A DNA stretch of 64,000 nucleotides from Lachnospiraceae bacterium A2 (GCA_000403315.2 KE159636.1:370042-434041), one strand, 5' to 3'. Positions 27,549-36,984 are shown, counted from the stretch's first letter. The notes: generated by a model not told the origin, from the letters alone. Made by a program: numbers and translations.

Positions 27549-27577
27549 TTGAGAACCTTGTTAGAATATGTTACTAT
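27549..27577 (+). promoter_or_regulatory. Promoter of the ROK kinase gene
   Basis: TTGAGA (27549-27554) and TACTAT (27572-27577) with a 17-base spacer, about 100 bases before the start codon and just upstream of a long perfect palindrome. Confidence 0.55.
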
Positions 27578-27601
27578 AGAAGAAAGCATTTCCATATTAT
27601 A

Positions 27602-27642
27602 AAGATTAGGGTGCCAAAAGGTGCTTTTGGCACCCTAATCTT
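27602..27642 (+). repeat. Perfect 18-bp palindrome in the ROK kinase leader
   Basis: Arms AAGATTAGGGTGCCAAAA (27602-27619) and its exact complement (27625-27642) enclose a 5-base loop. It lies between the promoter and the ribosome site of the ROK gene, so it could be an attenuator, an operator or a palindromic repeat. A related but larger version (TTTGGCATCCTAATCTTA end) lies at 38777-38896. Confidence 0.65.
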
Positions 27643-27674
27643 ATCAATTATATAAAATAAAGGAGAGGGTTAAA

Positions 27675-28616
27675 ATGAAAAAATATGGTTTTGGCGTGGA
27701 TATTGGGGGCACAACCTGCAAGATAGGCCTGTTTGAAACAACAGGGCAGTTGGTGGAAAAGTGGGAAATCCCCACAAACACACAGGATGCGGGGAAAAAT
27801 ATCCTTCCTGACGTGGCTGCATCCCTGAATGGGAAAATGCAGGAACGCGGGATTTCCAGGGATGAAATAGAAGGGATTGGCATTGGGATCCCGGGCCCGG
27901 TCCAGGCAGACGGCAGCGTGGCGGTATGCGTGAATCTGGGCTGGAAAAATGTCGACGTGCCCAAGGAAATGGGAGCCTTAATGGAGGGGATTCTTGTAAA
28001 AGCCGGGAATGACGCAAATGTAGCTGCCCTTGGGGAAATGTGGCAGGGCGGCGGCAAAGGCTGCAAGAGCCTGATTATGGTTACCCTTGGAACTGGCGTT
28101 GGCGGAGGGATTATTGTCGATGAAAAAATTGTGGCAGGAACCCACGGGGCAGGCGGGGAAATTGGCCATATTGTTGTGAACCCCCATGAAAAGATTGCCT
28201 GCAACTGCGGCAGGAAGGGGTGTCTGGAACAGTATTGCTCTGCAACTGGGATTGTGCGGATTGCAAAAGAATTTTTGGCAGAAGGCCACGAAGCATCTTT
28301 GCTGGATAAGGCTGAGGAGGTTTCCGCCAAAACAGTGTTTGATACATACAAGGAAAATGATGCGCTGGCAGTTAAAATCGTAGAGAAATTTGCCTATATC
28401 CTGGGGCATGCCTTAAGCAATTTTGCCTGTGTCACCGACCCGGAGGTATTCGTAATTGGCGGCGGTGTTTCAAAGGCAGGGGAACCCTTAATTGAAATAG
28501 TCAATAAATATTACAAGAAGGATGCTTTTTCTTCCTGCACGGACATAAAATTTGCCTTGGCGTCCTTAGGGAATGACGCCGGCATGTACGGCTGCGTCCG
28601 GCTGATTTTGGAGTAG
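27675..28616 (+). CDS. ROK-family sugar kinase (glucokinase)
   Basis: Cytoplasmic ATP-dependent kinase of 313 residues. The N-terminal phosphate loop is FGVDIGGTTCKIGLFE. The catalytic Asp is in GNDANVAALGE. The second ATP motif is VTLGTGVGGGIIVD. The ROK zinc site is CNCGRKGCLEQYCS preceded by GHIVVNPH. Length and motif spacing match Firmicutes glucokinase. AGGAGAGGG precedes the ATG. Confidence 0.92.
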   Translation: MKKYGFGVDIGGTTCKIGLFETTGQLVEKWEIPTNTQDAGKNILPDVAASLNGKMQERGISRDEIEGIGIGIPGPVQADGSVAVCVNLGWKNVDVPKEMGALMEGILVKAGNDANVAALGEMWQGGGKGCKSLIMVTLGTGVGGGIIVDEKIVAGTHGAGGEIGHIVVNPHEKIACNCGRKGCLEQYCSATGIVRIAKEFLAEGHEASLLDKAEEVSAKTVFDTYKENDALAVKIVEKFAYILGHALSNFACVTDPEVFVIGGGVSKAGEPLIEIVNKYYKKDAFSSCTDIKFALASLGNDAGMYGCVRLILE

Positions 28617-28736
28617 CCCCGATTTCAGAAGGTAATGTAAAGCCGTTTGGGCATTTGGAGGCTAAAGCCCATAAAATAAGGATGTGCACTCGTACGAAGG
28701 TATTATGCCACGAAAGCGGCTGTGCCAAATGCACAG

Positions 28737-28838
28737 AAGGGCTGTTGCAAAATACAGTTTATATACAATATATAGGATGGAGTTTTTACGCTCTGAATAT
28801 TATATTTTGTATATAACAGTTATTTTACAACAGCCCTT
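28737..28838. repeat. Long palindrome between convergent genes, probable bidirectional terminator
   Basis: Eighteen-base arms AAGGGCTGTTGCAAAATA (28737-28754) and TATTTTACAACAGCCCTT (28821-28838) have one mismatch and close on an AT-rich inner inverted repeat. T runs flank both sides. It sits between the converging ROK kinase and wall-hydrolase genes. The GCTGTTGCA end resembles the GCTGTCGCA end of the palindrome at 35314-35511. The rest of 28617-28921 shows no gene. Confidence 0.65.
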
Positions 28839-28921
28839 TTGTTCTATTTCTATCCCTTAAAATTCTTAGCTGGCTGTACAAACGTTCCAGTTAGCGAAAG
28901 CTGTTAACGTGGAATTGCCGT

Positions 28922-30700
28922 CTAATTTTTAGTTGGCCGTGCAATCATGGTAATATGCCCTTCTGGGCGGTATGCACGCAGCGGTTTTTCCAGCCGGTAC
29001 CCATCCCCATAATACATGGAAACATGGTAGATATTCCGATACCTTCCGTTGCTTCCCCGGCGCAGCCGATAGAAGATTAAGTCTCCCGGCATCAGCTTGG
29101 AAACATCCACTGGCCCATAGGCAATGGCTTTCCCAGCCCCTTCCAGGTAAGCAGCCATGGAAGCAGCGGTAGGCGCCCAGGAGGGCGTACCTCCTAAAAG
29201 CCCGGAATCGCATCCGTAAGCCCGGAATACAAGGGAACTGCAGTCATAATAACCGGGTGTCATGCGGCGAGCTTGGCTGTAGGAAGAACTGCTGATAATG
29301 GAATAACCCGTCTTGCAGGCCTTTAAGGCGCGCTGGGAAATCACCGTCACTTTATAGGTGAAAGTTAGCCCGTCTGCTTTTACAATAATGTCGGTCGTGC
29401 CAGAGGAACGCCCAATTACCGTGCCAGATTTGTTTACCTTTGCAATGGACGGCTTCTTTGACCGGTATGTAATCTTGCTACCAGAGGAAACCCCTTTTAA
29501 GGGCACCTTGTGCTTTTTCCCGGTAGCCAGGGTTGTGGAAACGGATGCAAGCTGGGGCTTGGTAACAATTAACTGATGCCTGATGGTTGTACCGTCTACT
29601 TCCGCAGTGATGGTTGTCCTTCCGGCATTTGCCCCTGCAGTAACTGTGCCGTCTTCCTGGATTGTGGCAACGGAGGTTTTTTTCACCTTCCATTTTACGG
29701 TGCTGAAAGGCGTGGTTCCCGTAACTTTCAGCTTCCGCTGCTGCCCGGTGGAAAGGACGGTGCTGCTTGGCTTAATCTTTGGGTCTGAAACCCTGACCGT
29801 GGTAGGGAAGGTGGCTGAGGTCCCGTTAGAATATGTAACGGTTGCCGTAATTTCGGCAAGGCCTGCCCGTTTCCCGGTTACGACACCGCTGGCAGGATTG
29901 ACGCTGGCAACCTTTGGCTGGGAAGAAGCCCATACGGTGTTTGTAACTTTCAGGTCTGGTTCTTTGATATTTTCTAAGCGGAAAGCTTTTTTCGTCTTTA
30001 CTGCCATGGCAACCTGCTGCTGCGCAATGCCTTTTTCAATAACTTTAATGGTGCAGGTGCGCTTACTGGTTACTTTCTGGTCGTTTTCCTCGGAAGTGCA
30101 GAGGGCATTTAAGGTCACAGTCCCAGGTTTTTCCGCTTTGATTTTGCATTTGTTCCCGGAAGTGGAAATGTCAACGACTTTTGAGGAGGGATCTGCAAGC
30201 TTAAAGGATACGGAATCCCCGTTGGAAACGTTGCTTAAGTATACCGTTGCGCTGTCGCCCTGAAGCAGGACTTGCGTTTCACGGTTCAGCTTATGGGGAT
30301 CCTGCAGCACTGTCACTGTGCAGAATACCTTTGCCTTGGATGCAGATGCGATAATGGTAGCGGTTCCCGGGGCTACGCCGGTAATTAATCCATTTTCGTC
30401 CACAGTTGCAACTTTTGGTGCAGAAGATTTCCACACAGCATTAGAAGCGGCGCTGCCGGAAAGCTTTAGCTGGTATGTATTTTCCGTAAAAATAGTAAGG
30501 GATTCTGTTTTCAGCTTGAGGGAGGTTTGTTTGCCTGCGGCTTTTTGGGCCTGCATATTACCAGAAGAAATTTCCATGCCTGCGTCCGATACTGCGGCAT
30601 TGGATTCAGTGAGCGGAACAGAAGCTGCCATGGAAGTGAATGGTGTTTCTAATAGGAACAGGCAGCTTAATGCAACAGGGATAAATTTTCTGAATTTCAT
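28922..30700 (-). CDS. Secreted Ig-like (Big_2) repeat protein with NlpC/P60 hydrolase domain
   Basis: Secreted wall protein of 592 residues. A signal peptide with a TSMAAS-type cleavage site is followed by four to five bacterial Ig-like domains (about residues 60-450). These are recognisable by repeats such as KVATVDENGLITGVAPGTA and IAKVNKSGTVIGRSSGT. The C-terminal NlpC/P60-type peptidase (about 455-592) has catalytic Cys in YYDCSSLVFRAYG and His in HVSMYYGDG. It probably cleaves peptidoglycan stem peptides while the Ig-like stalk binds the surface. There is no sortase motif or lipobox. Confidence 0.9.
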   Translation of the reverse strand: MKFRKFIPVALSCLFLLETPFTSMAASVPLTESNAAVSDAGMEISSGNMQAQKAAGKQTSLKLKTESLTIFTENTYQLKLSGSAASNAVWKSSAPKVATVDENGLITGVAPGTATIIASASKAKVFCTVTVLQDPHKLNRETQVLLQGDSATVYLSNVSNGDSVSFKLADPSSKVVDISTSGNKCKIKAEKPGTVTLNALCTSEENDQKVTSKRTCTIKVIEKGIAQQQVAMAVKTKKAFRLENIKEPDLKVTNTVWASSQPKVASVNPASGVVTGKRAGLAEITATVTYSNGTSATFPTTVRVSDPKIKPSSTVLSTGQQRKLKVTGTTPFSTVKWKVKKTSVATIQEDGTVTAGANAGRTTITAEVDGTTIRHQLIVTKPQLASVSTTLATGKKHKVPLKGVSSGSKITYRSKKPSIAKVNKSGTVIGRSSGTTDIIVKADGLTFTYKVTVISQRALKACKTGYSIISSSSYSQARRMTPGYYDCSSLVFRAYGCDSGLLGGTPSWAPTAASMAAYLEGAGKAIAYGPVDVSKLMPGDLIFYRLRRGSNGRYRNIYHVSMYYGDGYRLEKPLRAYRPEGHITMIARPTKN

Positions 30701-30927
30701 GGGAATATGCCTCCTGTAATATATGGTAAAACTTTATTGGTAGTCGAAACGTGTCTGTCTGTATTCCATAATAATCCCTTTTCCGCTAAGTTTCAAGATG
30801 TATCGAAAAAAAACTTAAATATTTTGTAATATTTTCATAATATTTCCAGAAGGAAGGCGTATGGGGGCGGGAAACTGGTAGATTTTGCCAAAATTTAAAA
30901 AATAGCAAAATAGATTCTCCCAGATTC

Positions 30928-30956
30928 TTGGATTTTCCTTTTTATAATGATATAAT
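30928..30956 (+). promoter_or_regulatory. Promoter of the bacteriohemerythrin gene
   Basis: TTGGAT (30928-30933), 17 bases, TATAAT (30951-30956), about 137 bases before the start codon. The 392-base gap 30701-31092 between divergent genes holds this promoter and AT-rich sequence, but no gene I can support. Confidence 0.65.
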
Positions 30957-31092
30957 AGAAGGGATATGTGGATTTTTCCGGCATGGAAGTTTTGGCTTCG
31001 GATTGGCACATACGTATTCCAGCATGGGCCCGGCCCCGGGCAGGCAAGTCCCATATCAGGGGAAAACATAGCGGCAGGAAAGGAGATAGGGA

Positions 31093-31923
31093 ATGTATCA
31101 ATTTACAGAGGACTGTTTGACGGGAATTGAGCAGATTGATAAGGAGCATGAGAAATTGTTTGGGCTGATTAACCAAACTGTGAAGCTGCTCAATAATGAA
31201 CTGCTGGATGATAAATACCATCAGGTTTCGGGGGTTTTGGAGGAACTGAGAAATTATACGGATACCCATTTTGCCAATGAGGAGGCCTATATGGCGGCCA
31301 TCAATGACCCGGAGCTGGAGCGGCAGAAAAAGCAGCACATGGCGTTCCGGGAAAAAATCAACATGCTGGGCTTTGCCAATATTGATGAATTAAAAGGCCA
31401 GCAGCAGGCGTTGGACGACTTGCTGAAATATCTGGTGCGGTGGCTGTACCAGCATATTTTAAGCAGCGACATCCTGATTGGGAAAATGCCTGCGGCAGAG
31501 GAATGGAAGAAGCAGGAGAACCCCTGCATATTTTCCGAAAAATATATGACAGGAATCCCGCTGATTGACGGGGAGCATGAAACGCTGTTTGAAATTATTG
31601 GGGATGCAAATGATTTGGTGAAGGCGGAACTGCTCCACGATAAATATGACGAGATTGTAGGGATTTTGGAGAAGCTGAAAAATTATACCAAAGAGCATTT
31701 CCAGGACGAAGAAGAATTTATGGAAAGCATTAATTATCCGGGGATAAAGGCACAGAAGATGGCGCACAAGGCTTTTGTGACGAAGCTGGAGGAGATTGAT
31801 TTGGACCAGGTAGACCAGAACCAGCAGGCATATCTGGAGGAACTGATGGGATTCCTGTTTAACTGGCTGGCTAACCACATTTTGAAATCGGATAAGCTGA
31901 TTGCAGAGAACATGGAAGGATAG
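31093..31923 (+). CDS. Tandem bacteriohemerythrin
   Basis: A 276-residue protein made of two hemerythrin domains of about 130 residues each, which bind a non-haem di-iron centre and oxygen. Each half carries the full ligand set: DKEHEKLF, HFANEEAYM, KQHMAFREK and YQHILSSD in the first, and DGEHETLF, HFQDEEEFM, QKMAHKAF and ANHILKSD in the second. Such proteins in anaerobes are thought to scavenge or sense oxygen. Single-domain forms are commoner, so the duplication is notable. AAAGGAG precedes the ATG. Confidence 0.92.
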   Translation: MYQFTEDCLTGIEQIDKEHEKLFGLINQTVKLLNNELLDDKYHQVSGVLEELRNYTDTHFANEEAYMAAINDPELERQKKQHMAFREKINMLGFANIDELKGQQQALDDLLKYLVRWLYQHILSSDILIGKMPAAEEWKKQENPCIFSEKYMTGIPLIDGEHETLFEIIGDANDLVKAELLHDKYDEIVGILEKLKNYTKEHFQDEEEFMESINYPGIKAQKMAHKAFVTKLEEIDLDQVDQNQQAYLEELMGFLFNWLANHILKSDKLIAENMEG

Positions 31924-32019
31924 CCGTGAATTATCTGGAAACAGAAGGCCGGAACAATTCCGGGACGTGCCTAAGCTGGCGGCGCAGCATAGGGTAGGGA
32001 CAGAAGGAGGGACATGGAT

Positions 32020-33063
32020 ATGGAAACAATGTCATTTGGGAAGAACAGCCGAGGGGAAGAAACATCGCTGTACATATTGGAAAATAGGAACCATGCAGTA
32101 ATGAAGGTTTCGGACCATGGGGCAACGCTGGTATCACTCCTTGTGCCGGACAGGGACGGGAATTTGCAGGATGTAGTCTTAGGTTATGACAAGGCGTCGG
32201 ATTATGAGGGGCATACCTGTTATTTTGGGGCGACTATTGGCAGGAATGGAAACCGGATTGACAAGGCGCAGATGGTAATTGACGGCAGCCTGTGCACCGT
32301 TGCGGCAAATGAGAATGGGAACAGCCTGCACAGCGGGCCTAATGGCTTTGACCGGGTTCTGTGGGAAGTAAAAGGGCATACGGGAAACAGCATTACATTT
32401 TCCCATCTCAGCCGGGAAGATGAGCAGGGCTTCCCGGGGAACCTTCAGGTGGAAGTGACGTATACGCTGACAGATGAAAATGCAGTGGAAATTGCATATC
32501 AGGGAACGTCAGATAAAACTACGGTGATGAACTGCACCAACCATTCGTATTTCAATCTTGGGGGCCATGCCAGCGGCTCGGTGGAAAACCAGACCCTGCA
32601 GATTCTGGCGGAAAGCTACAATCCCGTCCGGGACGCCAAATCCATCCCTACCGGGGAGGTTGCGCCGGTGGCAGGTACGCCTATGGATTTCAGGGAGCCA
32701 AAGCCCATTGGGCAGGACATTGGGGCGGATTTTGAGCAGTTAAAATTTACAGATGGTTATGACCACAATTACGTGCTCAGCAGCCAGCCTGGGAACTTCC
32801 AGGTGATGGCAAATGCCTATTGCGAAGAAACTGGGATTGCCATGGAAGCTTCTACGGACTGCTGCGGCGTACAGTTTTATGCAGGGAACTTTATCGGTGA
32901 CCAGATTGGGAAAGAAGGGAAGGCTTACTGCAGGCGTTGTGGCTTTTGCCTGGAATCCCAGTTCTACCCGGACGCAGTGAACCAGAAGGGATTCCCGTCC
33001 CCCTTGATACAGGCAGGGGAAACTGTTACTTCGAAAACAGTATACCGTTTCTATATAAAATAA
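32020..33063 (+). CDS. galM: Galactose mutarotase (aldose 1-epimerase)
   Basis: Enzyme of about 347 residues that interconverts alpha and beta anomers of galactose. Family segments seen are FGATIGRNGNRIDKA, NSLHSGPNGFDRVLW with the first catalytic-region His, CTNHSYFNLGGHA with the second, and CGVQFYAGNFI near the catalytic Glu. The ATG at 32020 has AAGGAGGG 8 bases upstream. An ATG at 32014 is too close. It is followed by the structured element at 33105. Confidence 0.92.
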   Translation: METMSFGKNSRGEETSLYILENRNHAVMKVSDHGATLVSLLVPDRDGNLQDVVLGYDKASDYEGHTCYFGATIGRNGNRIDKAQMVIDGSLCTVAANENGNSLHSGPNGFDRVLWEVKGHTGNSITFSHLSREDEQGFPGNLQVEVTYTLTDENAVEIAYQGTSDKTTVMNCTNHSYFNLGGHASGSVENQTLQILAESYNPVRDAKSIPTGEVAPVAGTPMDFREPKPIGQDIGADFEQLKFTDGYDHNYVLSSQPGNFQVMANAYCEETGIAMEASTDCCGVQFYAGNFIGDQIGKEGKAYCRRCGFCLESQFYPDAVNQKGFPSPLIQAGETVTSKTVYRFYIK

Positions 33064-33104
33064 GGCGGTTCGAAAGCCCACATTTTTCTGAGGGCTACCA
33101 TAAT

Positions 33105-33263
33105 ATTACTCCGGCGGTTAAATATCGCAGAATATTACGTAGGATAAATTTTCATCTGCAAGGCGGAAGAATGAGTTGTAGCGAGGGTTACAACGATTGA
33201 TGACAACGTGGCAGATGGAAATTTAGACAAGTAAAAACTGTGATATTTAACCGCCGGAGTAAT
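33105..33263 (+). ncRNA. Structured RNA-like element, copy 1
   Basis: Three nested helices can be drawn. The outer is 26 bp (33105-33130 with 33238-33263), the middle 14 bp (33146-33159 with 33211-33224), and the inner GTTGTA / TACAAC (33175-33180 with 33189-33194). The only deviations in the outer and middle helices are one G-U pair each when read as plus-strand RNA. Core words GCAAGGCGGA, AACGTGGCAGATGG and TAGACAAG recur in a second element at 37827. It lies between galM and marR. It may be a transcribed non-coding RNA or a mobile structured repeat. Confidence 0.6.
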
Positions 33264-33321
33264 AGCATAGAGAAACACCCATGCATTCTGGGAAAGGAGG
33301 CATGGGTATTTTTTAGGGGGT

Positions 33322-33357
33322 TTGACATAGGGTCTTTTTTTGGTTATAATAGACCCT
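33322..33357 (+). promoter_or_regulatory. marR promoter with overlapping inverted-repeat operator
   Basis: A perfect consensus promoter, TTGACA (33322-33327), 17 bases, TATAAT (33345-33350). The inverted repeat AGGGTCT (33329-33335) / AGACCCT (33351-33357) brackets the -10 region, which is where a MarR dimer would block polymerase. Autorepression of the MarR-MATE pair is inferred. Confidence 0.75.
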
Positions 33358-33395
33358 GATAGTTAGGAAGCTAAATAATTACCAGAGGAGGATGT

Positions 33396-33824
33396 ATGGG
33401 AAATCAGGAAGATGCAGGAAGATATATCAATAAAATTTCAAATAGGCTGCGGAGAAATTCTGGGAAAATGGAGGAGAAGCTTGGCATCACAAGGGTGCAG
33501 GGGAATCTTTTAGGCTTTATCCTGTTGGAGGGGATGGAGAAACAGATCTACCAAAAGGATGTGGAAAAGGAATTTGACTTGCGTCCCTCCACGGCCACAG
33601 GGCTATTAGGGGCGTTGGAAAAGAAGGGGCTGATCCAGCGTATCAGCAATACGCAGGATGGCCGCTACAAAATACTGCATCCTACAGAGAAAGCGCAGAA
33701 CATCCGGGGAGAGCTGGCAGAGGAAATCCGTAAAAAGGAAGCAGCCCTTACGAAAGGGATTCCCAAGCAGGAACTGGAGCAGTTTAAGCAGACAGCAGAG
33801 AAAATGCTCCGGAACTTAGAGTAA
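33396..33824 (+). CDS. MarR-family transcriptional regulator
   Basis: Regulator of 142 residues with the winged-helix core QKDVEKEFDLRPSTATGLL (recognition region), followed by EKKGLIQRISN and the wing DGRYKILHPTEKAQ. It is encoded 120 bases before a MATE exporter on the same strand, and its promoter carries an inverted repeat. It therefore probably controls itself and the exporter in response to a ligand of that pump. AGAGGAGG is 5-6 bases before the ATG. Confidence 0.9.
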   Translation: MGNQEDAGRYINKISNRLRRNSGKMEEKLGITRVQGNLLGFILLEGMEKQIYQKDVEKEFDLRPSTATGLLGALEKKGLIQRISNTQDGRYKILHPTEKAQNIRGELAEEIRKKEAALTKGIPKQELEQFKQTAEKMLRNLE

Positions 33825-33944
33825 GCAGGGGGCGGCAGGCGTTCCTATGGCGTCCTGCGTGAGCGGGGAAGGGGCTAAGATTGGGAGAAAGTACGTTTCT
33901 ATCTTGTTTTGTGTTAAGGATAAACGAAAGGAGAGGATAGTATT

Positions 33945-35297
33945 ATGAATAAATTATCAGATGATTTTACCCAAGGGAGCATTGCCAAAAAACTGTTAAA
34001 GTTCATGATACCCATATTAGGCGCATTGGTTTTGCAGGCCATGTACAGCGCAGTTGACTTGCTGGTGGTGGGGCAGTTTGGTACCAGCGCGGGGATCTCA
34101 GCGGTGTCGACTGGGAGCAATATTATTAATCTTGCCACGTTTATTATTACGGGGCTGACAATGGGGGTGACGGTCCTTATCAGCCGTTACCTTGGGGAGC
34201 AGTCGCCAGAAAGAATCGGAAAAGTGATTGGTGGGGCTATTGCGTTCTTTTTCCTGCTGACAGTAATGATGATGGCTCTGCTGCTGGTGTTTGCGCCGGG
34301 ATTTGCAAGGGCGCTGAATGCGCCGGAGGAGGCCTATGGCCTGACGGTGGAGTATGTGCGGATTTGCGGGGCAGGGCTGGTATTTGTAGTTGCCTACAAT
34401 GTAATCAGCGGGATTTTCCGGGGGCTTGGGAATTCCCGGCTGCCGTTGATTTTCGTTTCCATTGCCTGTGTAGTAAATATTGCTGGGGATCTGCTGTTTG
34501 TGGCAGTGTTCCAGATGGACGTGGCAGGAGCTGCCTTTGCTACGATTTTGGCGCAGCTTGTCAGCGTAGTGCTTTCACTGGTGATTATAAAGAGGCAGGA
34601 GCTGCCTTTCTCAGTGTCCTGGGCGGACATCGGCTTTAACCCTGAAATTAAGAACTTCTTAAAGCTGGGATTTCCCATTGCATTGCAGGATATGCTGGTG
34701 AACATTTCATTTTTGATTCTGTGTGCCATTGTAAATGGGATTGGGCTGGAGGCTTCTTCCGGGTATGGGATTGCCCAGAAGGTTACAGCTTTTGTCATGC
34801 TGATCCCTTCTGCCCTGATGCAGTCCATGTCGGCCTTTGTGGCGCAGAATGTAGGCGCAGGCAAGGAGGAACGGGCGAAAAAAGCTATGGTGACGGGGAT
34901 GGTGATTGGCGCATGTATTGGTGTCTTTATCTTTGCCTTCAGCTTTTTTGGCGGGAATCTCCCTTCTGCCCTGTTTACTTCAGACCCGGCGTATATTGCA
35001 AGGTCAGCAGAGTACCTAAAAGGCTTCAGCCCAGAGGCAATTTTAACTTGCCTTGTGTTCAGCTATATCGGGTATTTTAACGGCCATGGGAAAACCATGC
35101 CTGTGATGGTGCAGGGGATTACCTCATCCTTTTTGATCCGGGTGCCATTGTCTTATCTGTTCAGCATCCAGCCAGGGGCAAACTTAGTTACGATTGGGGC
35201 TGCGGTGCCCATCACCTCGGTGTATGGGATTTTGTTTTTTACCGTATGCTATGTGGCGTTTCAGCAGAAGATGAAGGTGGGTGCAGCTTTTTCATAA
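33945..35297 (+). CDS. MATE-family efflux transporter
   Basis: Multidrug/toxin exporter of 450 residues with about 12 membrane spans arranged as two similar halves. Family segments include MIPILGALVLQAMYSAVD, LVVGQFGTSAGISAVS, VISGIFRGLGNSRLP in the first half, and QSMSAFVAQNVGAG in the second. It follows marR on the same strand, with AAAGGAGAGG before the ATG. Substrates of such pumps are cationic or organic compounds driven by Na+ or H+. The specific one is unknown. Confidence 0.92.
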   Translation: MNKLSDDFTQGSIAKKLLKFMIPILGALVLQAMYSAVDLLVVGQFGTSAGISAVSTGSNIINLATFIITGLTMGVTVLISRYLGEQSPERIGKVIGGAIAFFFLLTVMMMALLLVFAPGFARALNAPEEAYGLTVEYVRICGAGLVFVVAYNVISGIFRGLGNSRLPLIFVSIACVVNIAGDLLFVAVFQMDVAGAAFATILAQLVSVVLSLVIIKRQELPFSVSWADIGFNPEIKNFLKLGFPIALQDMLVNISFLILCAIVNGIGLEASSGYGIAQKVTAFVMLIPSALMQSMSAFVAQNVGAGKEERAKKAMVTGMVIGACIGVFIFAFSFFGGNLPSALFTSDPAYIARSAEYLKGFSPEAILTCLVFSYIGYFNGHGKTMPVMVQGITSSFLIRVPLSYLFSIQPGANLVTIGAAVPITSVYGILFFTVCYVAFQQKMKVGAAFS

Positions 35298-35313
35298 TTT
35301 TTTGCCATAGAAG

Positions 35314-35511
35314 AAAGGAGCTGTCGCACTAACATAAATTACAATACATAAATTTGTTCAAAAGGTTTACATTGCAAAGCAATGCAAACAAAATGCACAA
35401 AAAATATCTGGGGAAGCTGGCTTCCCCAGAGTAATTTTGTGCATTCTGTCTTTGCCGCATAAGCGGCAAGACCTTTTGAACAAGTAACTATATTAGTGCG
35501 ACAGCCTCTTT
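35314..35511. repeat. Large multi-helix palindrome between convergent genes
   Basis: An outer 19-base pair of arms (35314-35332 with 35493-35511, around AGCTGTCGCACTAA), a second helix (TTGTTCAAAAGGT near 35354 with ACCTTTTGAACAA near 35471), and a central hairpin CTGGGGAAGC / GCTTCCCCAG at 35408-35429. It fills the gap between the MATE gene and the convergent CoA-transferase gene. It resembles a non-autonomous terminal-inverted-repeat element and should also terminate transcription in both directions. Confidence 0.65.
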
Positions 35512-35550
35512 GTAAATCAGGTTTCTATCTGTCCCTTCCGTCCAAACAGC

Positions 35551-36891
35551 CTATTTATTGCTTCTTCTCCAAATATGCATTTTCTCAGCTTCTTTTATCA
35601 GTTCATCCCGGAAGTCAGGGTGCGCTACGGAGATAATGGCTTCGCACTTCTGCCAAGCGGACAGGCCTTTTAAGTTCACTTTGCCGTATTCCGTTACCAG
35701 ATAGTGGATATTGGCGCGTGTGTCTGTGACAACGGATCCCGGATGCAGGGTAGGCAGGATTCTGGATTTCAGTTCCCCGTCCTTGGTTTTAAAGGTAGAG
35801 GAGCAGCAGATAAAGCTTTTCCCGCCGTTGGAAAGATAAGCCCCCAGCACGAAGTCAAGCTGCCCGCCTGCGCCGCTGATATGCTTAATCCCTGAGGATT
35901 CGGAGCTAACCTGCCCGAACAGGTCAATGTCCACGGCATTGTTGATGGACATGAAGTTATCCAGTGCGGAAATAGAGCGGATGTCGTTGGTGTAGCTTAC
36001 CGGCGCGCTTAACAGCTCTGGGTTGTCGTCGATGTAGTCGTACATTTTCTTGGTTCCTGCGCCGAAAGCGTAAGCTTGGCGGAACCGGTCGATATTTTTC
36101 TTGGAGCCGTTAATTTTTCCAGCTTTTGCAATGTCCACAAAGGCATCTACATACATTTCCGTATGTACCCCAAGGTCTTTTAAATCAGATTCTGCAATCA
36201 GGGAACCTACTGCGTTAGGCATTCCCCCAATGCCAAGCTGCAGGCATGCACCGTTGGGGATTTCTTCCACAATCAGCTTAGCAACTGCCTTGTCTACGTC
36301 AGTTGCCGGGCCGCCTGCACCCAGTTCCCCGATGGGAGGGTTTTCACCTTCTACAATAAAGTCTACGTCAGAAATGTGTACGCCATTTTCAAATCCGCCG
36401 AGGCAGCGGGGCATATTTTCATTTACTTCTACAATAATTTTTGCAGATGTTTCGCAGACTGCTGCCAAATGGGACGCATTGGGGCCGAAGTTGAAAAAGC
36501 CGTGTTTGTCCATTGGGGCAACCTGGAACATGGCAACGCTGTTTTTCACAGGGGATTCCCTGTAATAGCGGGGAAGCTCGGAATAGCGGATGGGTGCATA
36601 GTAAGAGCAGCCCCTGCTGATTAATTTGCGCTCAATCCCGGACATATGCCAGGAATTCCATGTAAAATGCTCCCCTGCGTCTTCCCGTTCAAAGACAGCC
36701 AGCGGCTTTAAGAGGATGCCGCCCCGCAGGTTGATGTCATGTAATTCATCTGTGCGTTCTGCCAGCGCCCGGTCCAGCGCATCCGGCGTCCCATTGCACC
36801 ATCCATAGTCTACCCAGTCACCGGATTCGATGACTTTTACAGCTTCCGTGGCAGTTACCAGTTTTTCCTGATATGCTTGTGTGTAATCCAT
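35551..36891 (-). CDS. but: Butyryl-CoA:acetate CoA-transferase
   Basis: Cytoplasmic CoA-transferase of 446 residues, full length for the family. It moves CoA from butyryl-CoA to acetate, releasing butyrate and acetyl-CoA in the last step of butyrate formation. Highly characteristic stretches are [73 protein letters not shown] and [16 protein letters not shown]. The close relative 4-hydroxybutyrate CoA-transferase is the main alternative, but the N-terminal half favours the butyrate enzyme. A minus-strand promoter (36956-36984) and GGGAGG ribosome site precede it. It strongly suggests a butyrate-producing gut anaerobe. Confidence 0.87.
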   Translation of the reverse strand: MDYTQAYQEKLVTATEAVKVIESGDWVDYGWCNGTPDALDRALAERTDELHDINLRGGILLKPLAVFEREDAGEHFTWNSWHMSGIERKLISRGCSYYAPIRYSELPRYYRESPVKNSVAMFQVAPMDKHGFFNFGPNASHLAAVCETSAKIIVEVNENMPRCLGGFENGVHISDVDFIVEGENPPIGELGAGGPATDVDKAVAKLIVEEIPNGACLQLGIGGMPNAVGSLIAESDLKDLGVHTEMYVDAFVDIAKAGKINGSKKNIDRFRQAYAFGAGTKKMYDYIDDNPELLSAPVSYTNDIRSISALDNFMSINNAVDIDLFGQVSSESSGIKHISGAGGQLDFVLGAYLSNGGKSFICCSSTFKTKDGELKSRILPTLHPGSVVTDTRANIHYLVTEYGKVNLKGLSAWQKCEAIISVAHPDFRDELIKEAEKMHIWRRSNK

Positions 36892-36955
36892 GGTTGAAAC
36901 CTCCCTGAAAAATAAGAATTAAAATGGTGGATTGTTAAATATGTAACATATCCTC

Positions 36956-36984
36956 ATATTAGCATTTTTCCGGCTTAGGGTCAA
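36956..36984 (-). promoter_or_regulatory. Promoter of the CoA-transferase gene
   Basis: On the minus strand TTGACC (36979-36984) and TAATAT (36956-36961) are separated by 17 bases, about 65 bases before the start codon. Confidence 0.65.

Noticed and set aside
29583-30263. A 226-codon plus-strand frame opposite the Ig-like wall protein
   Set aside because: The Big_2/NlpC-P60 gene on the other strand is certain, and this frame has Val/Thr/Phe bias typical of an antisense shadow.
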